Assembly (NCBI RefSeq): GCF_000328525.1
Contig: NC_019964.1
Location: forward strand, 2,914,001 to 2,978,000
Direction of reading: 5' to 3'
Length of the DNA stretch: 64,000 nt
DNA from: Halovivax ruber XH-70
Lineage (GTDB): Archaea; Halobacteriota; Halobacteria; Halobacteriales; Natrialbaceae
Position numbers and translations under genes: made by a program. The notes beneath the pieces were generated by a model. That model did no database searches. It was not told where the DNA came from and saw only the letters and a program-made list of their open reading frames with translations. Below are positions 31,392-39,225 of the stretch, piece after piece. Within the stretch, counting starts at the first letter, position 1; every line of letters begins with the position of its first letter.

Positions 31392-32447
31392 TCAGTCGGC
31401 CGAGATCGGGGCCTCGGTCAGCTCGGTCACGGCGTCGACCGTGTCGAGCCACTCCTCGGCGTCGAGTGCGGCCATGCTGCCGGTCCCGGCGGAGGTGATC
31501 GCCTGCCGGTAGTCGGGGTCCATCACGTCGCCGGCGCCGAAAACGCCCTCGACGGCCGTCTCGGTCGTCATGCCCGTGAGCGTGTCGAGGTGTCCGGACT
31601 CCGTGAGCGGCACGGGCGTCTCCGTGAGGAAGTCCGTGTTCGGGACGTGGCCGACGCCGTAGAAGATGCCGCCGACGTCGACGGTCTCTTTCGTGACGTC
31701 CTCGCCGTCCTCGTAGCGTTCCTTCGGGTAGCCCTCGGGGTGAGAGACCAGCGTCGCGCCGGTGACACCGTCTTCCTGGGAGCCACAGATCTCGAGGAGT
31801 TCCGTGTTCCAGCGGAACGAAATGTCGTCGTGCTCGCGGGCGCGATCGGCCATGATGTCGGAGGCGCGCAGTTCCTCGCGACGGTGGACGACCGTCACGC
31901 TCTCGGCGAACTTCGTGAGGAAGAGCGCCTCCTCCATCGCCGAGTCGCCCCCGCCGATCACGAGGACGTCGTCGCCGCGGTGGAACGCGCCGTCACAGGT
32001 CGCACACGTCGAGAGGCCGTAGCCCATCAGCTCGTCCTCGCCGTCGGCGCCGACCCAGCGGGCACTCGCACCAGTGGCGACGATCAGCGCGCGGGTCCGG
32101 AGGTGCTCGCCGGAGGCCAGTTCGAGCGTGAACGGCCGATCGTCGAGCGTCGCGTCCTCGACGGTCTCGTGGGCGAACTCGGCGCCGAATGCCTGTGCCT
32201 GCTCTTTGCCCCGTTGAATCAGCTCCATGCCGCCGACGCCCTCGGGGAAGCCGAGATAGTTCTCGACGTCGGTCGTCAGCGTGAGCTGCCCGCCCGGCTC
32301 CGGCCCTTCGAGGACCAGCGGCTCGAGGTCGGCGCGGGCGGCGTAGACCGCGGCCGAGAGGCCGGCGACGCCGGAGCCGACGATGACGACGTCGCGGACG
32401 GACTCGTCAGTCTCGGCTGACGGTTCGCTCATCGTCTCACCGTTCAT
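31392..32447 (-). CDS. trxB: Thioredoxin-disulfide reductase
   Basis: Flavoenzyme that reduces thioredoxin, 351 residues. FAD dinucleotide fold VIVGSGVAGLSAAVYAARA, redox-active CATC in STCATCDGAF, second dinucleotide fold VIGGGDSAMEEALFLTK with the following VHRREELRASDIM, and the FAD-binding GVFGAGDVMDPDYRQAITSAGTG are all intact. The NAD(P)H loop HRREELRAS has the arginines often used for NADPH. ATG 32447 overlaps the thioredoxin stop by four bases, so reductase and substrate are coupled. Transcribed from the promoter upstream of trx that carries the TTGTGCACAA element. Confidence 0.95.
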   Translation of the reverse strand: MNGETMSEPSAETDESVRDVVIVGSGVAGLSAAVYAARADLEPLVLEGPEPGGQLTLTTDVENYLGFPEGVGGMELIQRGKEQAQAFGAEFAHETVEDATLDDRPFTLELASGEHLRTRALIVATGASARWVGADGEDELMGYGLSTCATCDGAFHRGDDVLVIGGGDSAMEEALFLTKFAESVTVVHRREELRASDIMADRAREHDDISFRWNTELLEICGSQEDGVTGATLVSHPEGYPKERYEDGEDVTKETVDVGGIFYGVGHVPNTDFLTETPVPLTESGHLDTLTGMTTETAVEGVFGAGDVMDPDYRQAITSAGTGSMAALDAEEWLDTVDAVTELTEAPISAD

Positions 32448-32806
32448 GCCGCGGTGTAACCCTCGATCAGGTCGCGGAGCCGGTCCTCCGGCAGCGCGCC
32501 GGTCACCTGCTCAGCCTGCTCGCCGTCGGCGAAGAGTACGAGCGTCGGAACGCCACGGACGCCGTACTCGGCAGCCAGTGGCTGGTGGGCGTCGACGTCG
32601 ACCTTCGCGATTACGGCGTCGGTCTCGGCGGCGAGTTTCTCGAGAGCCGGTTCGATCATCTTGCAGGGCCCACACCAGTCCGCGTAGAAGTCCGTGAGGA
32701 CCACGTCGTTCTCGGCGACGACGCTATCCAGATGCTCCTGGTCGTCGATATAGACGGGTTCGTCGGTGCCTGTCTCGTTGGTTGCGGTCGTCTCGGTTGT
32801 CATCAC
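32444..32806 (-). CDS. trxA: Thioredoxin
   Basis: Cytoplasmic thioredoxin, 120 residues (or 119 from ATG 32803), with an acidic N-terminal extension of about 15 residues, the active site WCGPC in TDFYADWCGPCKMIEP and the cis-proline GVRGVPTLVLF. It forms a two-gene unit with trxB. The promoter has TTTAAA about 25 bases before the start and a perfect palindrome TTGTGCACAA 12 bases further upstream, the arrangement shared with several sulfur-redox genes of this window. Confidence 0.95.
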   Translation of the reverse strand: MMTTETTATNETGTDEPVYIDDQEHLDSVVAENDVVLTDFYADWCGPCKMIEPALEKLAAETDAVIAKVDVDAHQPLAAEYGVRGVPTLVLFADGEQAEQVTGALPEDRLRDLIEGYTAA

Positions 32807-32845
32807 TCACCCGTTGGGGCCGAGCGTGTTTAAAGGTTTTGTGTG

Positions 32846-32855
32846 TTGTGCACAA
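32846..32855. promoter_or_regulatory. ATTGTRCAAT-type element upstream of trxA-trxB
   Basis: TTGTGCACAA, a perfect 10-base palindrome 40-52 bases upstream of the trx start and about 12 bases upstream of the TTTAAA (32828-32833). This is the position of an archaeal activator site. Confidence 0.55.
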
Positions 32856-32994
32856 TACAGCCAAATGCAACCGGCCAGCTGAGCACCACCGCCGCCGCAC
32901 TCAGCACAGAATCGGCCGAAATCTGGTGGGCAAAGCGGTTGTCAGATGTGCACCAGCACCCAAATACTGATGACCCGCTCGGCGGGGCGATCGG

Positions 32995-33384
32995 TCACTC
33001 GAGCAGGACCACGGCCGCGACGAGGAGCAGGTTGATGGCTACGCCGGCTACGCCCTTCTCGACGAGCAGTTCGAGCCGACCGTCCCACATCGCGACGAGG
33101 ACAGCCGTCGAGAGGACAGCAGCCCCGACGACGACCGGCGGCCACCAGTCCGTGCCGAGCGCGACCCCGACGCCACCGAGGACGAACCCCACCGTCACGC
33201 CGACGTACAGAACGCTGGCCGCCGCCAGTATCGTTCCTTCCGAAAACACCGGCGAAAGGAGCCACGACTGGCCGTTCCAGCCCATCTCGTCTTCCACCTC
33301 GATCCAGCCCTGGCTCAGCACGACGTACCACAGGTGGACCAGTCCGTGGGGGACCAGGAAGACACCGACGATGAGTCTACGCAT
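32995..33384 (-). CDS. Four-helix membrane protein, unassigned
   Basis: A 129-residue hydrophobic protein, start MRRLIVGVFLVPHGLVHLWYVV, with four helices and a conserved-looking HGLVHLW in helix 1. It overlaps the end of the CPBP protease gene by 8 bases, so they form an operon. The N-terminal HGLVHLW pattern resembles DoxX-like or similar small membrane proteins, but I cannot place it in a family. Confidence 0.65.
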   Translation of the reverse strand: MRRLIVGVFLVPHGLVHLWYVVLSQGWIEVEDEMGWNGQSWLLSPVFSEGTILAAASVLYVGVTVGFVLGGVGVALGTDWWPPVVVGAAVLSTAVLVAMWDGRLELLVEKGVAGVAINLLLVAAVVLLE

Positions 33385-34228
33385 CCGCGCCCTCCGCGTC
33401 GGGGGCGTAGCCCAGTCGACCGCCGGTCAGCGCGACGATGGCGACGACTCCAGCGAGGAGGACGCCCACCTGAACAGAAAGCAGGGTCGTGTACGTGGGT
33501 CCGAAGACGAGCTCGTCGGAGAACGGGACGAGGTGGACCGTGGCCGTGTTGAAGCCGCCGTGTAGCACCATCATCAGGAGGACGCTCCCCGTATGGTTGT
33601 AGATCCAGGTGTAGAAGAACGCGTAGCCGACGATCCCGACCGCCGTGAGCAGGACCAGCCCGCCGAGGACGACCGGATCGGTGATGCCGTGACTCGATCG
33701 CGGATCGACGAAGAACACCGGCAGGTGCCAGACCGCCCAGACGACCCCCAGCAGCAGCGTCGCGCCGATGGGCCCGTACCGTGACTGCAGTCGCGGCAGC
33801 GCGAACCCGCGCCACCCAGGTTCCTCGCCGAGTCCGGCCAGTAACGAGAGGCCGACGAGGGTCGGCAGGTACGTCGTCAACGGGTCGGGCAGCCGCGCCA
33901 GCACGGGATCGTACCCCAGGAGCGCGAAGCCGACGTCCGTCAGCCCGAAGAGCACCACCGGGGTCGCGAGCGTTGCGATCCACCACCGGACGGGCACGCG
34001 CCAGCGGCCGATACGGCCGATCCAGGCCCGGACGGAGCCGCCCGTGTACCCGAGGACGACGCCACCGGCGATCGCCGGCCCGAACTGGGCGACGAGCAGG
34101 TTCAGCCCCCCGAATACCTCGTCGACGCCGAGGGCCGACGGAAGGAATCCGAGCCAGGAGATGGCGTAGGCCAGCGCGAAGAAGGCCGCGACCGGATGTC
34201 GGCCGACTCGGTCGCGAAGCAGTGACAT
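33377..34228 (-). CDS. CPBP-family intramembrane metalloprotease (CAAX protease-like)
   Basis: A 283-residue protein with about eight helices and the three glutamate/histidine motifs of the CPBP (Abi/Rce1-like) family: EEPGWRGFALPRLQ, then WHLPVFF and, further on, LHGGFNTA. These form a zinc-dependent intramembrane active site. Substrate unknown; in archaea members may process prenylated or signal-bearing proteins. ATG 34228 gives MSLLRDRVGRHP; the extra 54 upstream codons are not supported. Confidence 0.88.
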   Translation of the reverse strand: MSLLRDRVGRHPVAAFFALAYAISWLGFLPSALGVDEVFGGLNLLVAQFGPAIAGGVVLGYTGGSVRAWIGRIGRWRVPVRWWIATLATPVVLFGLTDVGFALLGYDPVLARLPDPLTTYLPTLVGLSLLAGLGEEPGWRGFALPRLQSRYGPIGATLLLGVVWAVWHLPVFFVDPRSSHGITDPVVLGGLVLLTAVGIVGYAFFYTWIYNHTGSVLLMMVLHGGFNTATVHLVPFSDELVFGPTYTTLLSVQVGVLLAGVVAIVALTGGRLGYAPDAEGADA

Positions 34229-34602
34229 GCGGAGATGGTCAACGCACCGAGGCTTAGAACCCCACCGAGCGGGCAGTACACTAGGGAAGGCGGCGGATGG
34301 AACGGCCCATCGAGGAGAGAGAGACGGCCTCGAAGGCCCGCCGATCCAATCGTCGAGCAGTTCCACCGAGGGGATCAGCGGCCGGCGCATGCTGGATCGG
34401 CCGGCGGGCAGCGTCCCGGCGGGCTTGTGAACGGCGAATTGTATTTCGCATCCAATGCCGAGATGGGTGATCGACGAACACGGACCGAACGCTTCGGTTG
34501 TTCAACGAAGGAATCCGTGTTCCAGACCCCGGAACGGTGAAGACCTCCCCGGGAGACGCCCACCAGCAGAGTTAAAGGTGTGAGCCAGCACTATTGTACT
34601 GT
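34229..34602. other. Intergenic region between CPBP protease and rhodanese-MBL genes
   Basis: 374 bases without a supported gene. A locally AT-richer stretch lies around 34430-34460. The final 40 bases hold the promoter of the rhodanese-MBL gene (TTAAA near 34572 and ATTGTACTGT directly before the start). Confidence 0.5.
34593..34602. promoter_or_regulatory. ATTGTRCAAT-like element at the rhodanese-MBL start
   Basis: ATTGTACTGT sits directly before the ATG at 34603, with TTAAA about 30 bases upstream. Here the element overlaps the expected transcription start rather than lying upstream of TATA, which would suit repression. Confidence 0.45.
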
Positions 34603-35763
34603 ATGAGCAAGACAATCGAATCCGATCCGACGATCGACCCCGACGAAGTGGCCGCTCGCCGCGACGACGACGATTTCTACGTCCTCGACGTCCGACGTGA
34701 GGAGGACTTCGACGAGTGGCACGTCGAGGGGAGCACGAACCTCCCGATCTACGACGATCTCCTGGAGAACGACCTCTCGGGACTCGAGGCCGCCATCGAC
34801 GACATCCCGCAGGACGACGAGGTCACCGTCGTCTGTGCCGCAGGCGTCACCTCGGCCACCGCGGCCGCACACCTCCGCGAGCACGGCTTCGACGCCCGCT
34901 CGATGGCCGACGGAATGACCGGCTGGGGCCAGGTCCACGTAGCCTACCCAGTCGACGGTGACGGGACACGCGTCAGCGAGCCGACCACGACCGACGCGCC
35001 GTCGGTCGACGGCGTCACGCAGGTCGTCCGACCCGGAACGGGGTGTGTCTCCTACCTCGTCGAAGCCGGTGACGAGGCCGTCGTCGTCGACCCGAGCCTC
35101 TACGTCGACGAGTACCGCGCCCTCGCCGACGAGCGAGACGTCGAAATCGTCGCCGCAGTCGACACGCACGCCCACGCCGACCACGTCAGCGGCGGGCGCG
35201 TCATGGCCCAGGAGTGGGGAATCCCGTACTACCTCCACGAGGGAGACGGCGGCGAGCTCGAGGACTTCGAGTCGGTCGCAGACGGCGACTCGATCCCCGT
35301 CGGCGACCGCACGCTCGACGTACTCCACACACCCGGTCACACGCCCGGCAGCATCTCGCTACGCTGGGAAGACGGCCTCCTCTCGGGTGACACGCTGTTC
35401 ATCCGCAGCGTCGGCCGGCCCGACCTCGAAGGCAACACGGAGGCCGACGTCCGCGAGGGCGCGACCGAACTCTTCTCGAGCCTCGAGACCCTCGCCGCGT
35501 TACCCGACGACACCGCCGTCCTGCCGGGCCACATGAGCGACGAGGAAATCCGCCCGCTCGCGACGACGCTCGGCGAACTCGAGGCCGAGAACGACCTCTT
35601 CGGCGAAGACGACCAGGAAGCCTTTATCCAGACAATCGTCGACGGCCTCTCCGACGAACCCGCGAACTACAACCGGATCAAGGCGATCAACTGGGGCGAG
35701 GAAGCGCTGACCGAAGAGGCCGAATCGCTCGAACTCGGCCCGAACAACTGCGCGGCGAACTAG
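34603..35763 (+). CDS. Rhodanese-metallo-beta-lactamase fusion (persulfide dioxygenase-like)
   Basis: A 386-residue two-domain sulfur protein. Residues about 8-110 are a rhodanese domain with catalytic Cys78 in VVCAAGVTSA; residues about 125-345 are a metallo-beta-lactamase hydrolase-like domain with the metal motif THAHADH (188-194), LHTPGHTPGS, SGDTLF and LPGHMSDEE, the pattern of ETHE1/Blh-type persulfide dioxygenases. Expected role: transfer sulfane sulfur to a thiol and oxidise the persulfide to sulfite. In the known bacterial fusions the dioxygenase domain comes first; here rhodanese is N-terminal. The promoter carries an ATTGTACTGT element. ATG 34603 is preferred over 34594. Confidence 0.93.
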   Translation: MSKTIESDPTIDPDEVAARRDDDDFYVLDVRREEDFDEWHVEGSTNLPIYDDLLENDLSGLEAAIDDIPQDDEVTVVCAAGVTSATAAAHLREHGFDARSMADGMTGWGQVHVAYPVDGDGTRVSEPTTTDAPSVDGVTQVVRPGTGCVSYLVEAGDEAVVVDPSLYVDEYRALADERDVEIVAAVDTHAHADHVSGGRVMAQEWGIPYYLHEGDGGELEDFESVADGDSIPVGDRTLDVLHTPGHTPGSISLRWEDGLLSGDTLFIRSVGRPDLEGNTEADVREGATELFSSLETLAALPDDTAVLPGHMSDEEIRPLATTLGELEAENDLFGEDDQEAFIQTIVDGLSDEPANYNRIKAINWGEEALTEEAESLELGPNNCAAN

Positions 35764-35805
35764 ACGGCAGTCCGTCGCTACACGTCCCGCGGGAGCGTCG
35801 CCATT

Positions 35806-35925
35806 TCCAGTATCGGCATCGCCTCCAGTAACATCGCCGCGTCCAGGAGCGTGGCCGCTTCCAGCAACGTCGTCGCGTCCAGTAGCGTCGCCGTCTTCAG
35901 TAACGTTGTCGCGTCCAGTTACCGC
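35806..35925. repeat. 18-base tandem repeat, about 6.5 copies
   Basis: Units start at 35806, 35824, 35842, 35860, 35878, 35896 and 35914, consensus TCCAGTAACGTCGCCGCG with 1-5 changes per copy. On the minus strand it continues in the frame of the DUF2243 gene after its stop as a six-residue repeat (TLL[D/E/K]A[T/A]). No spacers, so not a CRISPR. Confidence 0.9.
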
Positions 35926-36434
35926 CCGGAGACGACGGCCGAGTCCGAGCGGACGATCGCGTAACCGCCGACGAGCAAGGCCACGCCGGACAGCACAAAG
36001 AGCGCGTCCCAGAGAATGGGAGGACCCGGCCCCGCCGGCCAGACGCGGTGCAGGACGAGGAGGTGGTGGTCGACGACCCCCTCGACGAGGTTGAAGAGGC
36101 CGAAGCCCATCAGCACGGAGCCGAGGAGTGTTCGCCCGGTCACCGAGACATCCGAGTGCCGCCAGGCGCGAGAGAGCAGGACGACCCCGACGATCGTGAA
36201 CAGGTACGTGCCGACGTGGAAAAGCCCATCGGCGAGGACGTTCACTTCGAGCCCCGCCACGTCGGTTGGGGCGACGCGTGACGACACCATGTGGTGGACC
36301 TGCAGCACCTGATGGAGGACGATCCCGTCGAAGAAGCCGCCGAGACCGACGCCGAGGACGATCCCTGCCCGGATCGACGGTGCCGCCCGCTCGCGAACGC
36401 CCAGCCACGTTTCCTCGGATCGATCGGTCGACAT
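35919..36434 (-). CDS. DUF2243 membrane protein
   Basis: A 171-residue membrane protein with four helices and the DUF2243 features GFFDGIVLHQVLQVHHMVS (histidine-rich helix), NVLADGLFHVGTYLFTIVG, GFGLFNLVEGVVDHHLLVLHRV. The many in-membrane histidines suggest metal or heme binding, and DUF2243 is often found near oxidase assembly genes, but no function is proven. ATG 36434 is used; ATG 36452 is possible. The TAA stop lies within the last unit of an 18-base tandem repeat, and the same frame stays open for about 47 more codons of hexapeptide repeat, so the protein may have lost a repeat tail. Confidence 0.85.
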   Translation of the reverse strand: MSTDRSEETWLGVRERAAPSIRAGIVLGVGLGGFFDGIVLHQVLQVHHMVSSRVAPTDVAGLEVNVLADGLFHVGTYLFTIVGVVLLSRAWRHSDVSVTGRTLLGSVLMGFGLFNLVEGVVDHHLLVLHRVWPAGPGPPILWDALFVLSGVALLVGGYAIVRSDSAVVSGR

Positions 36435-36485
36435 CGGGTTGGAGGACAGCACGAGCGTGGATCAACCCCGAACGTGGGTCTGCAA

Positions 36486-36573
36486 GCCATCATCACCACC
36501 TCATGCAGCCATTACCACCACTTCACGCAGCCATCATCACCACTTCACGAAGCTATCACCCGCCGCCTCACGA
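36486..36573. repeat. 22-base tandem repeat, four copies
   Basis: Units at 36486, 36508, 36530 and 36552, consensus GCCATCATCACCACTTCACGCA, the fourth more diverged and entering the 3' end of the DsbA-like gene. Period 22 is not a codon multiple, so it is non-coding; it lies between the start of DUF2243 and the end of the DsbA-like gene. Confidence 0.9.
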
Positions 36574-37296
36574 CTCGACGTCGTCGATCGCCGCGGTAAA
36601 TCGCTCCAGGGGTTGGGCACCGACGAGAAAACTCTGTTCACGGGTATCGGCGTTCGACACCAGGAACGACGGGGTCCCGGACACGCCGAACGACGCGGCG
36701 AACTCGACGTCCGATTCGACCATCGACTGGTACCGGGCCCGGTCGTCGGCGAGGCAGGTCTGCAGTCGATCGGCGTCGACGCCGTCGACCTCGCGTGTGT
36801 ACGAGACGAGGTTTCCGGCGTCCGCCCAGCCGGTGTTCTTCCCGTCCTGTCGAGCGAAGATCGCCTCGTGCCAGTCCCAGTAGGCGGCAGGGTCGTCTTC
36901 GCGCACGTGTTCCCAGACGCAGCGTGCAGCGATCGCCGCCGTCAACGAGTCCTCGCCGAAGACCGCGATCGGGACGAACACGATGCGAACCTGCCCTGAC
37001 TCGACGTGGGACCTGACCAGGTCGGGAAGCGTCTCCCGTTCGAACGTCTCACAGAACGGACACTGGAAGTCGGTCCAGTAGTACAGTTCGAGCGACGCGT
37101 CCGGCTGGCCGAGGATCGGCTTGCCCGTCAGATCGACACCGACCGGCGTGGTTTCCTCGCTCCCGTGCATCGTCGGTGAGATCGGGTCGGAAGCGGCGTC
37201 CTCCTCGCCGGAACTCGCGAGAAAGAGACCGCTCCCGCCGAGGGCGAGCACACCACCGGCCACGACCGCGCGCCTGGATTTCGAATCGAGCGCCAT
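36568..37296 (-). CDS. Exported DsbA-like thiol oxidoreductase
   Basis: A 242-residue thioredoxin-fold protein of the DsbA/DSBA-like (thioredoxin_4) group. It has an N-terminal signal or anchor (SKSRRAVVAGGVLALGGSG, twin-arginine), then the active site CPFC in YYWTDFQCPFCETFERE, the helical insert with Cys (ARCVWEHVREDDPAAYWDWHEA) and the cis-proline SGTPSFLVS. It should catalyse disulfide exchange in proteins outside the membrane. It is divergent from two membrane proteins with GC-x-x-C motifs, which are good candidates for its redox partners. Its end runs into a 22-base tandem repeat. Confidence 0.9.
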   Translation of the reverse strand: MALDSKSRRAVVAGGVLALGGSGLFLASSGEEDAASDPISPTMHGSEETTPVGVDLTGKPILGQPDASLELYYWTDFQCPFCETFERETLPDLVRSHVESGQVRIVFVPIAVFGEDSLTAAIAARCVWEHVREDDPAAYWDWHEAIFARQDGKNTGWADAGNLVSYTREVDGVDADRLQTCLADDRARYQSMVESDVEFAASFGVSGTPSFLVSNADTREQSFLVGAQPLERFTAAIDDVES

Positions 37297-37405
37297 CTAG
37301 CTAGCTGCAACCTTCGAAACAGGGACGGTAAACGAGTGGGGCGTTTCGCTGACTCGGCAAATCGAGGCAGGCAGTTTTGTCCCCGCCAGCCCTCACTGTC
37401 GGACG

Positions 37406-37969
37406 ATGGACCGTATCGGTCGCACGCGTCGGTGGGCGTCGACAGCCGCGCGAAATCTGGTCGAAGCCGTCACCTACCCCTTCGAGTCGTGGCCCGGCAC
37501 GATCGGGCTCGTCGGCGTGACGGGTGCGACGTACGTGCTCCTCGTGCTGGCGTCGATGCCCGAGTACACCCTGCAGATGCTCGGCGACGGGATCCACTGG
37601 TTCGACACCGTCATCGTCGACCTGACGGACACGATCTATCGAACCGACGGTGCCGTCGGGCTCGGGATCGTCGTCTCCTACGCGCTGCTCACCGGCGTCG
37701 CCGTCGTCAACGCCGTCGCCCAGCTTCGGCTCGTGGGTCTCGGCGGCCTGACGGATCTCACCGGCGTCCTCCCCGGGCTGCTCGCCTCCGGCTGTGCGAG
37801 TTGCGGGGCGGGACTGCTCGGCTTTCTGGGATTCGCCGGCGGCCTCGCCGTGCTTCCCTACGACGGCGCACTCGTGCGGATCGGTGGGCTCGCACTCCTC
37901 CTCTTCTTCCTCGGACGAGCCGGGCACCCGGAACGCTGTGTCGTCTCGCCGGGGGTGACCGACGGATGA
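37406..37969 (+). CDS. Membrane protein with GCASCG motif
   Basis: A 187-residue protein with about five helices. Near residue 133 it has ASGCASCGAGLLGFLGFAGG at the start of a helix, and another cysteine near the C-terminus (ERCVV). A paired in-membrane CxxC suggests exchange of disulfides across or in the membrane, or metal transport; no family is recognised. It overlaps the next gene by four bases, and that protein has a GCPICN motif in the same topological position, so the two are likely distant paralogues working together. Divergent from the DsbA-like gene (110 bases between starts). Confidence 0.7.
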   Translation: MDRIGRTRRWASTAARNLVEAVTYPFESWPGTIGLVGVTGATYVLLVLASMPEYTLQMLGDGIHWFDTVIVDLTDTIYRTDGAVGLGIVVSYALLTGVAVVNAVAQLRLVGLGGLTDLTGVLPGLLASGCASCGAGLLGFLGFAGGLAVLPYDGALVRIGGLALLLFFLGRAGHPERCVVSPGVTDG

Positions 37970-38448
37970 GTGGCATCGGCTCCCGGCTGCGCTGGAGCGT
38001 CCGCCTCGCTCGAACGAACCGACGAGCGATCGGCTGGGGTGCCCTCGCCGCCGTCGGGGTCTTCGCACTGTTCGGTGTCGTAACGGGGCTGATCGAGAAC
38101 CCGCTGTACGTCCGGATGGTCCCGCGAACGCCGGTCGACTACCTGCTCCTCACCGTGACGGCGATCCTCGCGGGCGTCTACGTCGCCCAGCGGCTGGCGA
38201 CCGCGATCCCCGGGTCCGCCGACGCTGCCGGCGAGGACCGGTGGGCGATCGGCGGCCTCGTCGGCGGGTTCCTCGCCGTCGGCTGCCCGATCTGTAACGT
38301 CTTCCTGCTCGCGCTGTTCAGTTCCTCGGCGCTGATGACCTACTTCGACCCGCTACGGCCCATTCTCGGGCTCGTCTCGGTGGCGATGCTGGGCGGGTTG
38401 ATCTACGTCCGGAACCGCCGATCGTGTCTCGCCTGCTCGATCGAGTGA
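37966..38448 (+). CDS. Membrane protein with GCPICN motif
   Basis: A 160-residue protein with about four helices and two cysteine pairs: VGCPICNVFLLALF at the start of helix 3 and SCLAC at the C-terminus (RRSCLACSIE). ATG 37966 is coupled to the upstream gene (ATGA). Helix 3 and 4 resemble those after the GCASCG of the upstream protein. Candidate membrane partner of the DsbA-like oxidoreductase; function inferred only from cysteines and context. Confidence 0.7.
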   Translation: MSGIGSRLRWSVRLARTNRRAIGWGALAAVGVFALFGVVTGLIENPLYVRMVPRTPVDYLLLTVTAILAGVYVAQRLATAIPGSADAAGEDRWAIGGLVGGFLAVGCPICNVFLLALFSSSALMTYFDPLRPILGLVSVAMLGGLIYVRNRRSCLACSIE

Positions 38449-38469
38449 GCGGTCCGCGACCAGTCCCGC

Positions 38470-38739
38470 TCACGCGTTTCGGGACTCGCAAGACGCACAG
38501 CCGGTGCGCCAGCGCACGATGGCGCCGACGACCAAGATTGCGAGTCCGACGAAGAGTGCCTCGACGATGCCGGCACCCATACCGACGGCCGCACCGCCCG
38601 ACGTCGCGGCCGTGCCACCGGCGATCGCAGCCCCACCGGGCCCGAGACAGCAAAAACTCGCCAGGGCGCCGAGGCCGACGATCGATCGTCGCGACGCGGA
38701 CTCGTCGTCCATATCTCGGATCAGGCGAGCGAATCCCAT
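38470..38739 (-). CDS. Small membrane protein with FCC and GCASC motifs
   Basis: An 89-residue protein: a basic N-terminus, SIVGLGALASFCCLGPGG at the start of helix 1, a glycine/alanine-rich segment, helix 2 (about 58-77) and a final GCASCE. The CC in helix 1 recalls mercury and other metal-thiolate carriers (MerT/MerF), but the rest does not match well enough to name it. Convergent with the GCPICN protein (21 bases between stops). A possible ATTGTRC element (ATTGTGGACA) lies directly upstream of its start. Confidence 0.6.
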   Translation of the reverse strand: MGFARLIRDMDDESASRRSIVGLGALASFCCLGPGGAAIAGGTAATSGGAAVGMGAGIVEALFVGLAILVVGAIVRWRTGCASCESRNA

Positions 38740-38743
38740 AGGT

Positions 38744-38753
38744 ATTGTGGACA
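38744..38753. promoter_or_regulatory. ATTGTRCAAT-like half site
   Basis: ATTGTGGACA, four bases from the minus-strand start at 38739. Only one half of the palindrome is conserved and no TATA box lies between it and the gene, so this is a weak member of the set. Confidence 0.25.
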
Positions 38754-38859
38754 GTCCGCATCCGGAGAACGCAGGGCTGCTCCGTCCGCATCAGGAAAAC
38801 GCGAGTGCGCTAGAGGGGAGATCGGCGGGTACTTTTGGCCGGAGATCCACGAAGTGACT

Positions 38860-39216
38860 ATGGCCAGAGAGCCCGATCCGGCGGCGCTCTTCGACGTCCT
38901 CGCGGACGACTACGCCCGCCGGATGCTCGCCGCCGCGGACGGGTCGCCGAAGACGGCGAAGGCACTCAGCGACGCCTGCGACGCCTCACTGTCGACGATC
39001 TACCGGCGGCTCTCGATGCTCGACGAACACGATCTGATCGACGAGCGAACGACCATCGGGCCGGACGGTGCGCACCGACGGGAGTACGAGACCGCTCTGG
39101 AGGGACTGGCCATCGATCTCGCCGACGGTGAGTTCCAGGTCACCGTGGAGACGGCCGACGACCTCGCCGATTCGTTCACCGACCTCTGGACCGACCTTCG
39201 TGACGAAACGCCGTAA
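38860..39216 (+). CDS. ArsR-like winged-helix regulator
   Basis: A 118-residue regulator: LFDVLADDYARRMLAAADG, AKALSDACDASLSTIYRRLSMLDEHDLIDE (recognition helix) and a wing, followed by an acidic C-terminal stretch. One cysteine in the HTH. It is followed after nine bases by a DUF7521 membrane protein, a common haloarchaeal pairing. ATG 38860 is taken; GTG 38854 would add two residues. Confidence 0.82.
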   Translation: MAREPDPAALFDVLADDYARRMLAAADGSPKTAKALSDACDASLSTIYRRLSMLDEHDLIDERTTIGPDGAHRREYETALEGLAIDLADGEFQVTVETADDLADSFTDLWTDLRDETP

Positions 39217-39225
39217 GGAGTGCTC

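Noticed and set aside
35806-35925. 18-base tandem repeat as a CRISPR
   Set aside because: Repeats are contiguous without unique spacers, too short, and no cas genes nearby.
38470-38739. Naming the 89-residue protein MerT/MerF
   Set aside because: Only the CC pair in helix 1 is shared; no merR, merP or merA context.
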